This document shows positions 35,206 to 45,745 of a stretch of 64,000 bases of DNA, in pieces. This DNA is from Cinclus cinclus (Eukaryota; Chordata; Aves; Passeriformes; Cinclidae), in NCBI RefSeq assembly GCF_963662255.1, contig NC_085071.1, positions 4,180,701 through 4,244,700 of the forward strand. Direction: 5' to 3'. The notes beneath the pieces were generated by a model. The model had not been told where the DNA came from. It searched no databases and worked only from the letters and a program-made list of their open reading frames with translations. How positions within the stretch are numbered: the stretch's first letter is position 1; each line of letters begins with the position of its first letter. A program made the translations under genes and the position numbers.

Positions 35206-37212
35206 CTTCCCATGCCCCAAGAGCACGAGCACCACCCTGCAGTCTGCCCTCACCTCGCCTGCTCCAGCCTACAGCAATACCGCTGTCCCACGACGGGGAA
35301 TAATGTAGCAATCCCAAGCTCTGTCCGGGGACATGCACTCACACCTGCTCCGGAGGGAGAAGACTTTTGGAAAAGCTAGTTTTGGAAGCAGCAACCTCTT
35401 GGCATCTTCTGGAATCTGTTTTTTAAAATCGAAGCCTAGATGACTAATCTGCTTTTAATCATGACTGTAATCTACCTCTCTTGTCTTTTTAACCATGCTG
35501 TTCTCTGGATTGAGCAAAGCCCATGGGAAAGGAGGAGACTTCCAAGGGTGAAGCTGCTGGCACAGAGCTGTGGCCGTGCAGCACGGAGCCGGCCCGTGAC
35601 ACCTGCTCCATGTGGTTTGAATAAGCTTGGATTTATCAGGGTTTCTGGAAAGGCAGAATTTCTTGAAACCTCCCACTTCCCTTCATCTGCAAATCTGTTT
35701 CTGTCCTTATGTGCCACCTAGGCTGGCCAGTCCTGTGGGGTCACTGCTGTGACCAGAGAGCCCAGCCAACACCTCAGGCAAGAGTTGAGGAGTCTTCTGG
35801 GCAGCACCGCCTGCAGGGATCAGATCCTGTCCTCACTTCAAAGGTTTCACAGGACTTGGCCTGCCCGGGCCCCTGCCCCCTCTCCCACCTCTCACTGATT
35901 CCTTTAGTTTATAAGGATCTATGATTTAATCTTATTTTTCAGTAGCATATCCCAGGTGCAGTTACAGTTGCATTAATTCTTATTTAGTGTTTCCCCCCTC
36001 AGTTGTGGTACAGATGTAATATATGAGTTATAATGTGAAAAGCTTCCCAAAATAATCTGCCTAGAGATAGGAGGGGCTGGCTGAAGTCTCTACTGTATTT
36101 GTTCCCAGGTTTTCTTGCCATCCCAGCCCAAACCTGGGGCTGCCTCTGCCCTCATGCCAAGACAGGGGAGGGACATCCTGGTTTGTCACCTCGTACCACT
36201 GGAAGAGCTTTGGCCTGTGCTGAGAACAGGAATGATTGTTTCTGAGCCTCATTTATGAACTGGATGCCTGTCTTGCCAGATGAACTGCTCTCACACAGAG
36301 CTCCCAGGGCTCCCAGTGCCCTCACCAGGGTTCCTGCTCAAGGCAGCACCTTCAGCTGTCTCCTTCCCTGCTCCTGGCTGCTCCCAGCCCTGGCATCACC
36401 CTCCTGCCAGCCCCGTGAGCAGGGAGGGTTGGAGCTGAGCCCCTGCTTTTTGGGGCTGTACTGCTCTCTGGGCCCAGCTCTTACTGCACAGCGGGCGTGG
36501 GCAGGGAGTGAGTCGCAGATGTTTGTAGCGTGTTGTTGCCTTTTCTTGCCCCGGGCTGGGGAAGGGGTCGGGGTCTAAGCTGGGCCACCCCAGCAGTGGC
36601 TTTGTGGGGACAGGGGGCTGGGCCTGAACCTCCCTGGTCACGTCGGGCATTATGTGCTGCCTGCGCCTCGCCAAGGCCCTGTGGCCAGGCAGGGCCTTGT
36701 GAACACTAACACAGACCAGCTCCCTGCACCACCCCAGCTGAGCCAGTAGCCCCAACTCTTTCGCCTTATTTATTTTGAAGATGGTGGGTCTGTCCCGTGG
36801 GCCCACCACCCCCTGTGCCACCAGCAGCAGGGCAGGGATCCCCTAAGCACCCCACCAGGGTCCTGTTCTCTCCTCCTGGTTCTCCTGCCTCCTTCCCTGT
36901 TTATTTTTACTGGGTTTTTTTTCCCCATGTTAAAGCAAAAAGCAATATTCTGGGACTCCTTGAGGCTGTATCACACCAGGATCTTGCAGTGGCAGCACCA
37001 GTCAATCCACTTGTGCTAAGGCAGACTGGAAGGGGGTGGTACAGGGGGCATGGGGGGGGCCACAGGGCCATGGCGGGACAGAACCTGTTGTAAGGAAAAA
37101 ACGAAAAAAAAAAAAAAGGAAAAAAAAAGGAAAAAAATTTGTATAAAGACGTTATTTTTGTACTACATCAAAACTACTCCTGCATGTCGGCAATAAAACT
37201 TCATATGCCAGC
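35206..37212 (+). other. STK40: STK40 3' UTR
   Basis: About 2.0 kb of untranslated sequence after the STK40 stop. It ends with an A-rich tract (37097-37138) and a canonical AATAAA at 37192-37197, preceded by CATGTCGGC. The cleavage site is probably about 37210-37220. No CR1 copy was seen in it. Confidence 0.8.
37192..37197 (+). terminator. STK40: STK40 polyadenylation signal
   Basis: Canonical AATAAA in CAATAAAACTTC on the plus strand, roughly 2.0 kb after the STK40 stop. It is the clearest poly(A) signal before the EVA1B promoter. Confidence 0.75.
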
Positions 37213-37547
37213 CCAGCGACCCCACAGGGAAGGGGTGGGAGGGATGAGTGGGATGGAGGACTTTGGTGTACTGATACGCTCTGGGAGATGTACAGGAGTG
37301 AGGGGAGAGGGGGATCCAGACACAGATCAGCGGCCTGAATGCCCCCTGGGCCCCCCAGCCCTATCCTGCCCAAAGGCTCAGTGCTCTGAGTCAGCCACTG
37401 AGCTTGTCCCTCCCAGTCCAGCCTGGAGTGGCCAATGGGGACAGTGCTGGAATGCGGAGCCTTGTGTCCCCGAGCCCCGGCATATCCCACACCTCGGCCA
37501 GTGGGGCTGAGCCAGGGCCACCCTGCGTGCCCCCATCTCGGTGGGAG

Positions 37548-37645
37548 CTCAAACCCATGGCTCCAAACCCATGGCTTCCTCAAACCCCATGGCTCCAAAT
37601 CCATGGCTTCCTCAAACCCCATGGCTCCCTCAAACCCATGGTGAC
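37548..37645. repeat. 32-bp tandem repeat (CCCATGGCTCC type)
   Basis: Three imperfect copies of a roughly 32-bp unit containing CCCATGGCTCCAAA and CCATGGCTTCCTCAAA, in the STK40-EVA1B spacer. Confidence 0.85.
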
Positions 37646-37749
37646 CGCTGGGCCTGAGCCGAGGCTGAGCTTCCCCCTGCCCGGAGGACTTACCTTGGGT
37701 CCGGCACTGCCAGCCCAGCCTAGGCTGGGCACAGCCAAGCCCGGCCTGG

Positions 37750-38043
37750 CCGGATGGGCGCTGGACGAGGCTGGGACGGGGCCTGGAGCCGCCTGTGGCC
37801 CCGCTCCGGGGCGGTTCCACCGCAGGGCCGAGCGTGGCGTCCCGGGGGAGCGGGACGAGCCCCGGGCCCGCGCCCCGCTCAGCACCGGCCGGGGCTGCCA
37901 TTGGCTCCGGCGGGAGCGCTGACCGCCAGCCGCCTCCGAACTATTTCCTGTTGCTGCAGCGTTAATGCTAAACAGACCTTGCTCTCTCTTCCCTCGCTCC
38001 AGCCAAAGTGCAGCGGTTCTGCCGCCGCCGCCTTCCCACCCCG
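37750..38043 (+). promoter_or_regulatory. EVA1B: EVA1B CpG-island promoter and probable non-coding exon 1
   Basis: A GC- and CpG-rich block with an inverted CCAAT box (ATTGG at 37900-37904) and, further on, a leader ending CCGCCGCCTTCCCACCCCG at a consensus donor GTGAGT (exon end 38043). It lies 1.3 kb upstream of the EVA1B coding start and about 0.55 kb past the STK40 poly(A) signal. The exact transcription start cannot be read from sequence. Confidence 0.55.
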
Positions 38044-39337
38044 GTGAGTACCAGCCCCGGGCACCGCGTGGGGCTCAGACCAGGGCGCCCCGAGGGACCT
38101 CGACACCCGCGACCGCCCAGCCCCGACGGCCACGGCGGCTGTCGAGGCTCGGTCCCGTCCCGGCTCAGGTGCTCTGGCGTTGGGGGACGCGGGGCTGGGG
38201 ACACGGGCGCAGTGCAGGGACACGGGGGCACAGGGCTCGGTGACACAGCCCCGGGCTGTGAGGATGTAGTGGTTGGAGATGCGGAGCAGGAGGCTCCGGG
38301 ACACAGTGTAATAATGCTCGGGGATGCAGCATTGAGGAATTCGGGGCTCGGCTCTTGGGGACCCGCAAGGCCCTACAGCCAGGCCGGCCCTCATCAGCCC
38401 CCTGCCACCGACAGGGGATCCCTGGGGGTCCATGGTTCGGCTGTGCCCCTCCAGCCCCACAGCAGCCGGGGCAGGGGCTGGTCGTGGCCTCTCCGCGGGG
38501 AGGGCACCGTGCCCCTCCTAGGGACCCTGCTGGCCTTGTTTTGGGGTGTCCCACTGGAGGGGCTGCCCAGCCCCGGGACGTGCCGCGGACCCTCAGCTCT
38601 GGACTGTCCGGGATGGTTTTGCTGATGTGTCACATTTTCTGCATTTCTTTCCTCATTCCTCCCTCCCTGGAGCCGTTTCTGGGAATGAGCTCGTCCCCCA
38701 CCAGGGCCAAATTTCCTCCCGCCCTGTCCTGCCCTGCCCGCTGCCCTGCTGCCCATCCTGACCGCTGTCCTGCCTCTCATCCTGACTGCTGTCCTGTCCT
38801 GGTGGCCTTTGCACTGTGCCTGGCCTTGTCTCTGCTCTGCAGGGCCCCACGGCAAAGGGACAAGGCTGGAGCTGGGCCAGAGCAATGTGGGGGACAGGGA
38901 CAGCGACAGAGACACTGCCCCGAGAGTGTGTGTGGAGCACACGTGTGTGCACATGAGCACGGGCAGCTGCGGCAGCACCGCCGCCTGGTGCTGTGACCCT
39001 GCTCTGCCCCCGTTCCTGCCCCGTGCCCCATCCCATGGCCGGGCACGGGACAGAAAGCCTGGCCCGGTGCCACAGATCTGCCTGATGCTGTGTCCAGGAG
39101 GAGCCGTATCCGTCCTGGTCCCTCAGGAAGGACGGAGGGCGGTAGAAGTGGGACGGCTCCAGATCAGCATCTGTGGGGTTCCAGCCCTGGATGGAGCTGC
39201 CCAGCCCAGGCACGAACCCCTGCTCAGCTCGAGCTCAGCAAGGAGCAGGGGATGCCCAGGCACAGCTTTGACAGGGACAGGGGACTTGGGGGGGATCCCA
39301 GCCCCCTGTAGAGCGTTACTCAGCTCGTGTCCCTCAG

Positions 39338-39387
39338 GTGCCAAGCATGTGTCGTCCCTGGAGCCGCTGAGAACTGCCAGGCACAGG
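39338..39387 (+). other. EVA1B: EVA1B 5' UTR in exon 2
   Basis: An acceptor CCCTCAG at 39331-39337 precedes 50 bases of leader before the EVA1B ATG. The leader holds an upstream ATG (in CATGTG) out of frame with the main start. Confidence 0.5.
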
Positions 39388-39950
39388 ATGGAGAGTCGCC
39401 GGAGGGACATGGAGCTGATCAGCAACAGCATGGCCGCTTACGCCCACATCCGAGGTGAGCCAGGACGCGCCTGGGTGGCCACCGCGGGTCGCCGGCAGGC
39501 GCGGGCAGGGCCCTCACCCCCTCCGTTCCTCCCGCAGCCAACCCCGAGAGCTTCGGGCTCTACTTCGTGCTGGGCGTTTGCTTCGGGCTGGTGCTCACCC
39601 TGTGCCTCCTGGTGCTGCGCTTGTCCTGCCGGCCCTCCCCGCGGCCCCCGGCGCGCCCCGGCGACCTCAGCGAGGATGACGAGGACGACGACGAGGACGA
39701 GGACGAAGAGGACACCGTGGACCGCGCAGCGTCTGAGTCGCTACTGCCGGTGACCGAGATCCCGCTGGAAAGCCACAGCCCCGGGGACGGGGCGCTGGCC
39801 GTCAATGTGTTTGCGTCGGCCGAGGAGCTGGAGCGGGCGCAGCGGCTGGAGGAGCGTGAGCGCATCATCCGCGAGATCTGGCGCAACGGGCAGCCCGACA
39901 TCCTGGGATCCGGCACCATGGGCACCCTGGGCCGCGTCCACTACTACTGA
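39388..39950 (+). CDS. EVA1B: EVA1B (FAM176B), EVA1-family membrane protein, 2 coding exons
   Basis: Coding exons 39388-39454 and 39538-39950, joined in phase across an 83-bp intron, give 159 aa (human 165). The N-terminus MESRRRDMELISNSMAAYAH and the C-terminus GTLGRVHYY are diagnostic. A single transmembrane segment lies in FGLYFVLGVCFGLVLTLCLL (about residues 28-47). It is followed by a basic Pro/Arg stretch, then a run of about 20 mostly Asp/Glu residues (about 67-86), and a conserved helix AEELERAQRLEERERIIREI. EVA1 proteins (EVA1A/TMEM166 and relatives) are small membrane proteins, EVA1A being linked to autophagy; the role of EVA1B itself is not well established. The gene converges with the SH3D21-like gene on the other strand. 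Confidence 0.95.
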
Positions 39951-40935
39951 GCCCGGCAGCTGCCCTGGCACGGTGTCTGCTCGCCCACAGATGATCCCAC
40001 ACCGTGCCAGGAGGAACCAGGAGGATGGGGGGCTGCTCGCTGCCCCTGAGCTGGTGGAGCTGCCTTGAACTGTCCCTGCACCGCGGAGAGCCAGACCCCG
40101 CTGTCACGGGCACCCCCGGGGCTGGACTCGCCCCCGCCGCTGCGGGGCACGTTGCACTTTGAGCCACTGGTACGACGGCTGGCACCAGCCGAGCATCCCC
40201 GGGACACGCGGGGAGAGGGACAAGGACAGGCAGCCCCTGCTGCCCGGCTCAGTCGGGATCTGACGGGGGTTTCACCCCGCGAGGCAGGGCCGGGCTGTAC
40301 GTGGGCTCCCGCCCCACAAACATGGTGCTGTTGTACGCCAACTAAAGCCCAGCGTGGCGGGTCCGGTGTTCTGGGGGTCCTGGACACAGGGGCCGTCTCG
40401 GCCCCTGCCCGAGTCAATTCTTTTCCCGGCCCCACTAAAATTAGCCGGGTCTTTTCCGGCACCGCCCGCCATGACCCAACGCCCTCCGGCCGGACCAAGG
40501 CGGATGTTCCCGCTGGACTCTGAGCCGGCCGCTGCTCCCCAGGGATGCGGCAGCTCCCGCCGGGCTGAGCCGCATCCTGCTCCCCTCCCAGCCCACCCCC
40601 TTGGGGAGCCGGGCCCCGCTGCCCCCTCCCCGGCAGCTTTATAAAAATAGTTCCTTCCCAGGCTGGTTCCCCCCCGCTGCCAGCGCCAGCAGGATCCAGA
40701 TGTTTTCCAGATGTTCTCCAGTGGCTGGAGGCCAGCTTGTGCTGGGACTGGAGCTGGCTTGGAAAACTGTGCGGGGGTGGAGGAGAGGAGGAGGGGAAGG
40801 AGGAAGAGGAGGCCCTGCCACGGGCCCTGGTGGGACCCCTTGTGCCATTGTCAGACCCTTTGTGCCCAGCAGGACCAGACCAGCCCTTCAGGGGCATGCA
40901 GCCAACAGCAGTGCCCTGAGCAACCCCCACACAGC
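39951..40935. other. EVA1B 3' UTR / convergent spacer to the SH3D21-like gene
   Basis: GC-rich sequence between two convergent genes. I see no canonical plus-strand AATAAA here; ATAAAAA near 40642 is the closest. A second gene was not recognised. Confidence 0.5.
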
Positions 40936-40953
40936 ACTCTGTATCCAAAATAG

Positions 40954-40959
40954 TTTATT
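40954..40959 (-). terminator. SH3D21: SH3D21-like gene polyadenylation signal
   Basis: TTTATT on the plus strand is AATAAA on the minus strand (within GTTTAAAATAAACTA). It lies about 185 bp past the SH3D21-like stop codon, on the correct side for that gene. Confidence 0.7.
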
Positions 40960-41140
40960 TTAAACAATTTCTGTAAGTCCAGGGGCTGTTATGCTTTGAG
41001 GAGCAGTGTCTGGGTGCAGAGTGGGCATTTGTACCCGATGGATGCAGAACCGGGCTGGGGGCAGTGAGGCTGGGGGGCACACGGAACCATGTGCTACCCA
41101 CCTGCCCCATGCCATGGGTGGGCACTGCAGTCCCCCTGTG

Positions 41141-42291
41141 CTAACAGGGCAGCCCCTTCCTCATTCGCTCGATCTCCACCTGTGGGGAGAGGCTGTGATT
41201 GTTGGGGGGCACAGGGGACCCCAGGATACAGCAACCCCTACCAGGGACTCACCTGCAGTGCCTGGCGCTGAGTCCGCTCCTGGCACAGCTCCTGCCGCAG
41301 GTCCTGCAGGTCCCGCCTGCAACATGCCAGGATGGCTCAGCTGGGGCCAGAACAAGCAGCAAATGGCCAGGAGTCACTGGGGACTCCCTGACACCCCCAT
41401 CCCCACTCACAGGTGCTGGACACGCATCAGGTCCACAAGGATGTGCAGGGTCCGGACCTCAGCCTTTAGGTCCTCCAGGGCCAGTGACCTCCCCTCCACC
41501 TCCAGCCCTTCTGTGCTCCATGGTGGGACAGGCGCCTGCCCCGTGCTGGGGACAGGGGCGCAGAGGGCAGCCCGGGGCAGTCCCTGGGGCTGTTCCTCCC
41601 CAAGGGGACCCCCTGTGCTCCCCAGGGCAATGCTGGGTGGCCGCTGGCCGGGTATTCGTGGCCGCGTGGCTGTGGGGTGGCTCAGCCTGGCTGTGGTAAC
41701 TGACACCATGTTGAAGCCATGGGCATCTGCCAAAAAAAGAACAGGAATCAGCACCTGCCCAGCCATCCCTGCAGGCTCCTGCATGACCCCTGCATCCTAC
41801 CTGGGTCACCGGCTCTGCCCTGCTCCACATCAGCTGAGGCACTGGGCTGGGGGTCGCTGGGCCTGGGGGACAGCAGAGGTGTGAAGTGGCACAGCCAGGG
41901 AGCTGCCAGCCCCATGCCAGGGCCAGCCATGAGCGTATTGCTGGCACTGGGACATGGCAGTGGCCCTGGTAACCCTAGCACAGCCACGTTTTTCTTACTT
42001 GGTGGCGAGCACAGGAGCTGGTTTGGTCTTGGCAGGAACCGGAGGAGCAGGAGCCACCCTCTTGGTGAGTGGGATCTTGGTCGGCTCCATCCTCACTAGT
42101 GCTGGGAGCTCTGGGGAGAGGCAGGAGCAGGGCTGGGGCTGAGCAGCACTGACAAGAGTGGGGCAGGAAGCGCTTCCTGCTCGTGACATGCCCTGGCCCA
42201 GGCACATCCCTGTGCTTCCCCGTCCTCCAGGACTCACCCGGGGGGGGCTCCCTGTCCTTACCCTCCTTGTCCTTCGCTGTGGTTGCAGCTG
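41141..42291 (-). CDS. SH3D21: SH3D21-like C-terminal half (6 recognisable exons; 5' end not found)
   Basis: Minus-strand exons in transcript order: 42291-42238, 42110-41999, 41862-41801, 41726-41411, 41316-41253 and 41179-41141. All are joined by GT-AG in phase and end at TAG. The product is a Lys/Pro-rich linker (ATTAKDKEGKDREPPPELP, then VAPAPPVPAKTKPAPV), a middle region, and a terminal coiled coil (LKAEVRTLHILVDLMRV ... LRDLQDLRQELCQERTQRQ ... VEIERMRKGLPC). That coiled coil matches the layout of the CD2AP/CIN85 C-terminus, and the position next to EVA1B and THRAP3 is that of SH3D21, a related SH3 adaptor. Two further candidate exons at 43123-43023 and 43335-43299 keep phase but carry no recognisable domain. 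No SH3-domain exon was found. Function is inferred from family and synteny. Confidence 0.7.
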
Positions 42292-44480
42292 CTGGGAAGC
42301 AAAGGGGCTTGTCAGGTGCTGGGCAAGGATCCTTGTCACAGCCTCTCCCAGCCCCGCACCAACCCCGCACCAGCCCCACACCAGCCCCGCTGTGGTTGGC
42401 GCTTCCTCTGTGTGTTGCAGATCAGGCAGCTGCAAAGTTCCCCTGAGCAGCAGCACTGCAGCACGGGCAAGATGTCATCCCACCACCATCCACGGCGCAG
42501 CAGCATCCCTGCACCGCTGAACCCGGGGGTTACACCAGGACAAGCTCATTGGCACGGTGAGATACAGGACATCAGGCCATGGACCACCCCGTTCTCATGG
42601 CAGGCCCCCCATCACCGTGGTTGGCCACACCGTCCCTGTGGTGGATGGCCACGTCCCCGTGGTTGCCCAGGAACCATGATGCTGCCTGGTCCCTGCTGCT
42701 GCCGCCACCAGCGCAGCCCTTGCCACAGAGGCCTCGCAGACACCAAAAATGGTGCTGGAATTACCCCCCCAAAGATATGGCTGAAGCTCCGAGGGCTGCA
42801 GGGGTGAGGACACCCCCATTCAAGGCCCCAGTGCTCCTCTGCTCTGGTGGCACAGGGGTGATGGCACCCAGAAGTGCCCAGCATCCTGCCAGCCCCTCAC
42901 GGGCAGCTCTCTTGGAGCCCAGGGCACAGCTCAGCCCTGGAGCAGTGTGATCACACACAGGTGCTGCCCTTGGGATGATCCCCATGCACAGGACCCTCGG
43001 AACCACGGCTGCTCCCTCCTACCTGCCAGGATGGGGTTGACTCCGAGGCTGAGCGGTGCTGAGCCGTGCCAGGCTGTCCCGGCCCCACACGTACACGTGA
43101 TGCTGGAGGAAACCAGCTCCGTGCTGGGAAGGAAGTTGAGGCAGAGCGCATCTCGGTGCCGGTCCACACCGCATCCCCGTGCCCCACTGGGGGACTCCTG
43201 CTCCCTGAACCCACCCCGTGCCCTTCCCTGGGCTGCTCGGCCATCCCGGTGGGACACCAAGGCTCTCAGCATGGCTTGGACGCCAGGGCCAGACTCACGG
43301 GACTTTCAGTGCTGGGATGGCAGCGCCGGCTCCGGCTGTGGGAGAAGGTAGGACTGGAGGGCACTGGGGCACAGCAAAGGCCCACAGAGCCATGTGTCCT
43401 CTGGCCACCCCCAGCTTGGAGCCCCCACCTACAATCTCCAGCCCTGTGCAGGGCTGGGCCATCTGTGACAGTACGGGGGCTGGCTGTTGGCATCCGTGTG
43501 TGACAGAGCTGTGGGTGCAGGGGGAGCTGGGGCCAGTGAATTGCAGGAGAGGCACCAGGCCAGGACCACAGCCAGCCCGGGGTGACAGCTCACACTCACC
43601 CGGGTCTCACGGCACTTCTGTCACCCTCGGCTGGAGGGGAAGTGGAACCCAGCCACACAGGGGCCAAAACCCACAGAACAGGGTGCAGGGGATGGTGCAG
43701 CCACACTGCAGCTGAACCTCCACAAGCTCTGAAGGGTCAATGTGACATCAGGGATCCCAGCCGGCCCTGGACAGTGCCTGGTCCAGGAGACAGCGCGGAT
43801 ATAACTTTTAGTTAAATGCATCTGACCCAGCAGTACCAAACTGGGAGCAGGGAGGGGGGCTGGGAATCAGCCCTGGGGAAGAGAAGGACAGCAGAAGAGA
43901 GATTCCATTGCAGACCAGGAGGCTGTGTTCCCCTGGTGTGGCCACTCAGACCAAGGAGCTGGGAACACTGGGCACACGTTTCCTCAGGCTGGCTCAAGGC
44001 TGAGTGTGAAGGGAAACACCAGCCATTAACCCAGTGCTGTCCCAACAGCTCTTGGCCAACACTGTGACCCACAGCAGCCAGGAAAGCTCAACTCCTGCAA
44101 AGGCTGCACACCCAGCAGCCCCCCAGCACCCTCCCTTGGGATGGCAGCGATGGAAAAGCTGCTGCTGCTGGGCACCAGTGAGGGCAGAGCACGGACTGCA
44201 GCTGCCCAGCACTGGGATAAGCCTGTGTCACCTCCTGGGAGGAGCTCAGGTGTGGGAAGGATGGAGCTGGTCCTGTGAATGGATGACACAATCTCTGCTG
44301 GCAGTGGGTGGGGGAAAGGCCTGTGGCTGTGTCACCACTGTCCCCAGGCAATTACTGCCAAAACAGGGGCTGTATGATCTATTAATGCATAAAACTCATC
44401 AGGGCTTTGCTCCCCTGCTGCTCCAGGCACTTGGTCCTTTCAGGCCACCCCTTGGCAACTCAGGACACAAACCAAGCAGA
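42292..44480. other. Interval expected to hold the SH3D21 5' part
   Basis: GC-rich sequence between the last recognisable SH3D21-like exon and the THRAP3 3' end. I searched minus-strand frames for SH3 signatures (ALYDY-type start, GWW, FPxNYV-type end) and found none. Two phase-compatible candidate exons (43023-43123 and 43299-43335) are the only exon-like items noted. Confidence 0.4.
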
Positions 44481-45745
44481 GTTACACCTACGACTTATTT
44501 TATTGTATTTTATTTGCATAAACAAACTTTGGGGCTTTGCTAAACAGGAACTGTTCAAGTCAAAACAAACCAAACTCTAGCTGGTGTGTGGGGAACAGCA
44601 CAGCAATCCTGGGGAGAGGGACAGGGGGAGCACAGGCATGGCTGTGCCTCCCTGCCCAGGCTCACGACCTGGCCGGGAACCCTCCACAAACTACTCCAGA
44701 ATATCTTTAAAGTAGAAGATAAAAAGAAATGCATCCTAAGGGCCGTCCTCAACCAGCTCAGGAGGAATCTGCCTTTTGGTTTTATAAAAAGATTAATAAA
44801 AAATATTGAAAAATTCTCATCTCCATTTATATTTTTCCCCAAGAAGAATTCAGAAGTTCCTTAGAAAACTGTGTCACCTTGGAAAGGGCACTCGGGTCAC
44901 AACCAGCTGCAGGGAGGAGACACAAATGCTACAAGCAGTTTGGGGTCCAGCACACACCAGGCCTAACAGTGAACACAAAAAGTGGCCAGAAGTAGGGCGT
45001 AATTTTTTTTTTTGTCTTTTAAACCATGCTAATTTTGTTAACTTCAAACATAAAAGGAAAACGATAATTTTTAAAAGGCCCTAAACTCAACTGTTACATT
45101 AAAAAAAAAAGTTAAAAAAAAAAAAGTCATAGCAGTTTGGTCCCAACAAGTGAACATTTAGATGTTTACTCACATGCTTCATTGTTTTCTTATTTATAAG
45201 AACCAAAAATAGTTTCCAAAATTATCTCTGAATTGATGCTACTACATATGTAAAGGCCTAAAATAAGCAGAATTTAGAAAATTGAATACACAATAGGAGA
45301 GGAAAATTTGAGCAGGCGAGTGAACCCCGACTGTCACTGGGTCAAATTATAAAAGAGAAACAAAATGTCAGGACACGTGGGGTCAGGTGGGCACAAACTA
45401 AAACCACATCGTCCTCAAAGCTTGTTACCAAAAAATAACCGACCATCCGTAAGGTCACAGAGAAGGGAAAATCTGGGGTCTCACCCAGTGCTTGACCGTA
45501 TCCAGTCCAGAAGGGAAGTCTTTGGGAAGAGAAACTCCAGGAGTGGATCCGAGCGTAAATGATGGATCAGTCCCAGTCCGTGCTTGGGGAGGCTGAACTC
45601 TGGAAATGCAGTTAAATAACGTCGGGATGGTTTCCGAGCTGCTCTCCAGGGCTCTGCTCAGCACGTGGGGATCACCCTGACACCCCAGCACCAGCCTGAC
45701 CCCTCCCCTCCTGCCAGGGCTCCCAGAACCGCGCGGACCCCGCGG
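44481..45745 (-). other. THRAP3: THRAP3 3' UTR
   Basis: About 1.26 kb on the minus strand after the THRAP3 stop. It ends with two overlapping-range AATAAA signals (TTTATT on the plus strand at 44499-44504 and 44509-44514). Several A/T homopolymers of 10-12 bases lie inside (about 45005-45125). Confidence 0.75.
44499..44514 (-). terminator. THRAP3: THRAP3 polyadenylation signals (two)
   Basis: Two minus-strand AATAAA hexamers ten bases apart, about 1.2 kb after the THRAP3 stop. Either could direct cleavage near 44480-44490. Confidence 0.7.

Noticed and set aside
37152..37901. A 249-codon minus-strand frame in the STK40-EVA1B spacer
   Set aside because: GC-rich sequence with a 32-bp repeat and no recognisable domain; it overlaps the EVA1B promoter island.
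38809..39753. A 314-codon plus-strand frame that includes the EVA1B N-terminus
   Set aside because: It reads through the 5' intron and the 83-bp intron. The conserved EVA1B protein needs the ATG at 39388 and splicing to 39538.
39944..40948. A 334-codon minus-strand frame downstream of EVA1B
   Set aside because: Low-complexity Pro/Gly/Ser product, no splice or domain support, and on the far side of the SH3D21-like poly(A) signal.
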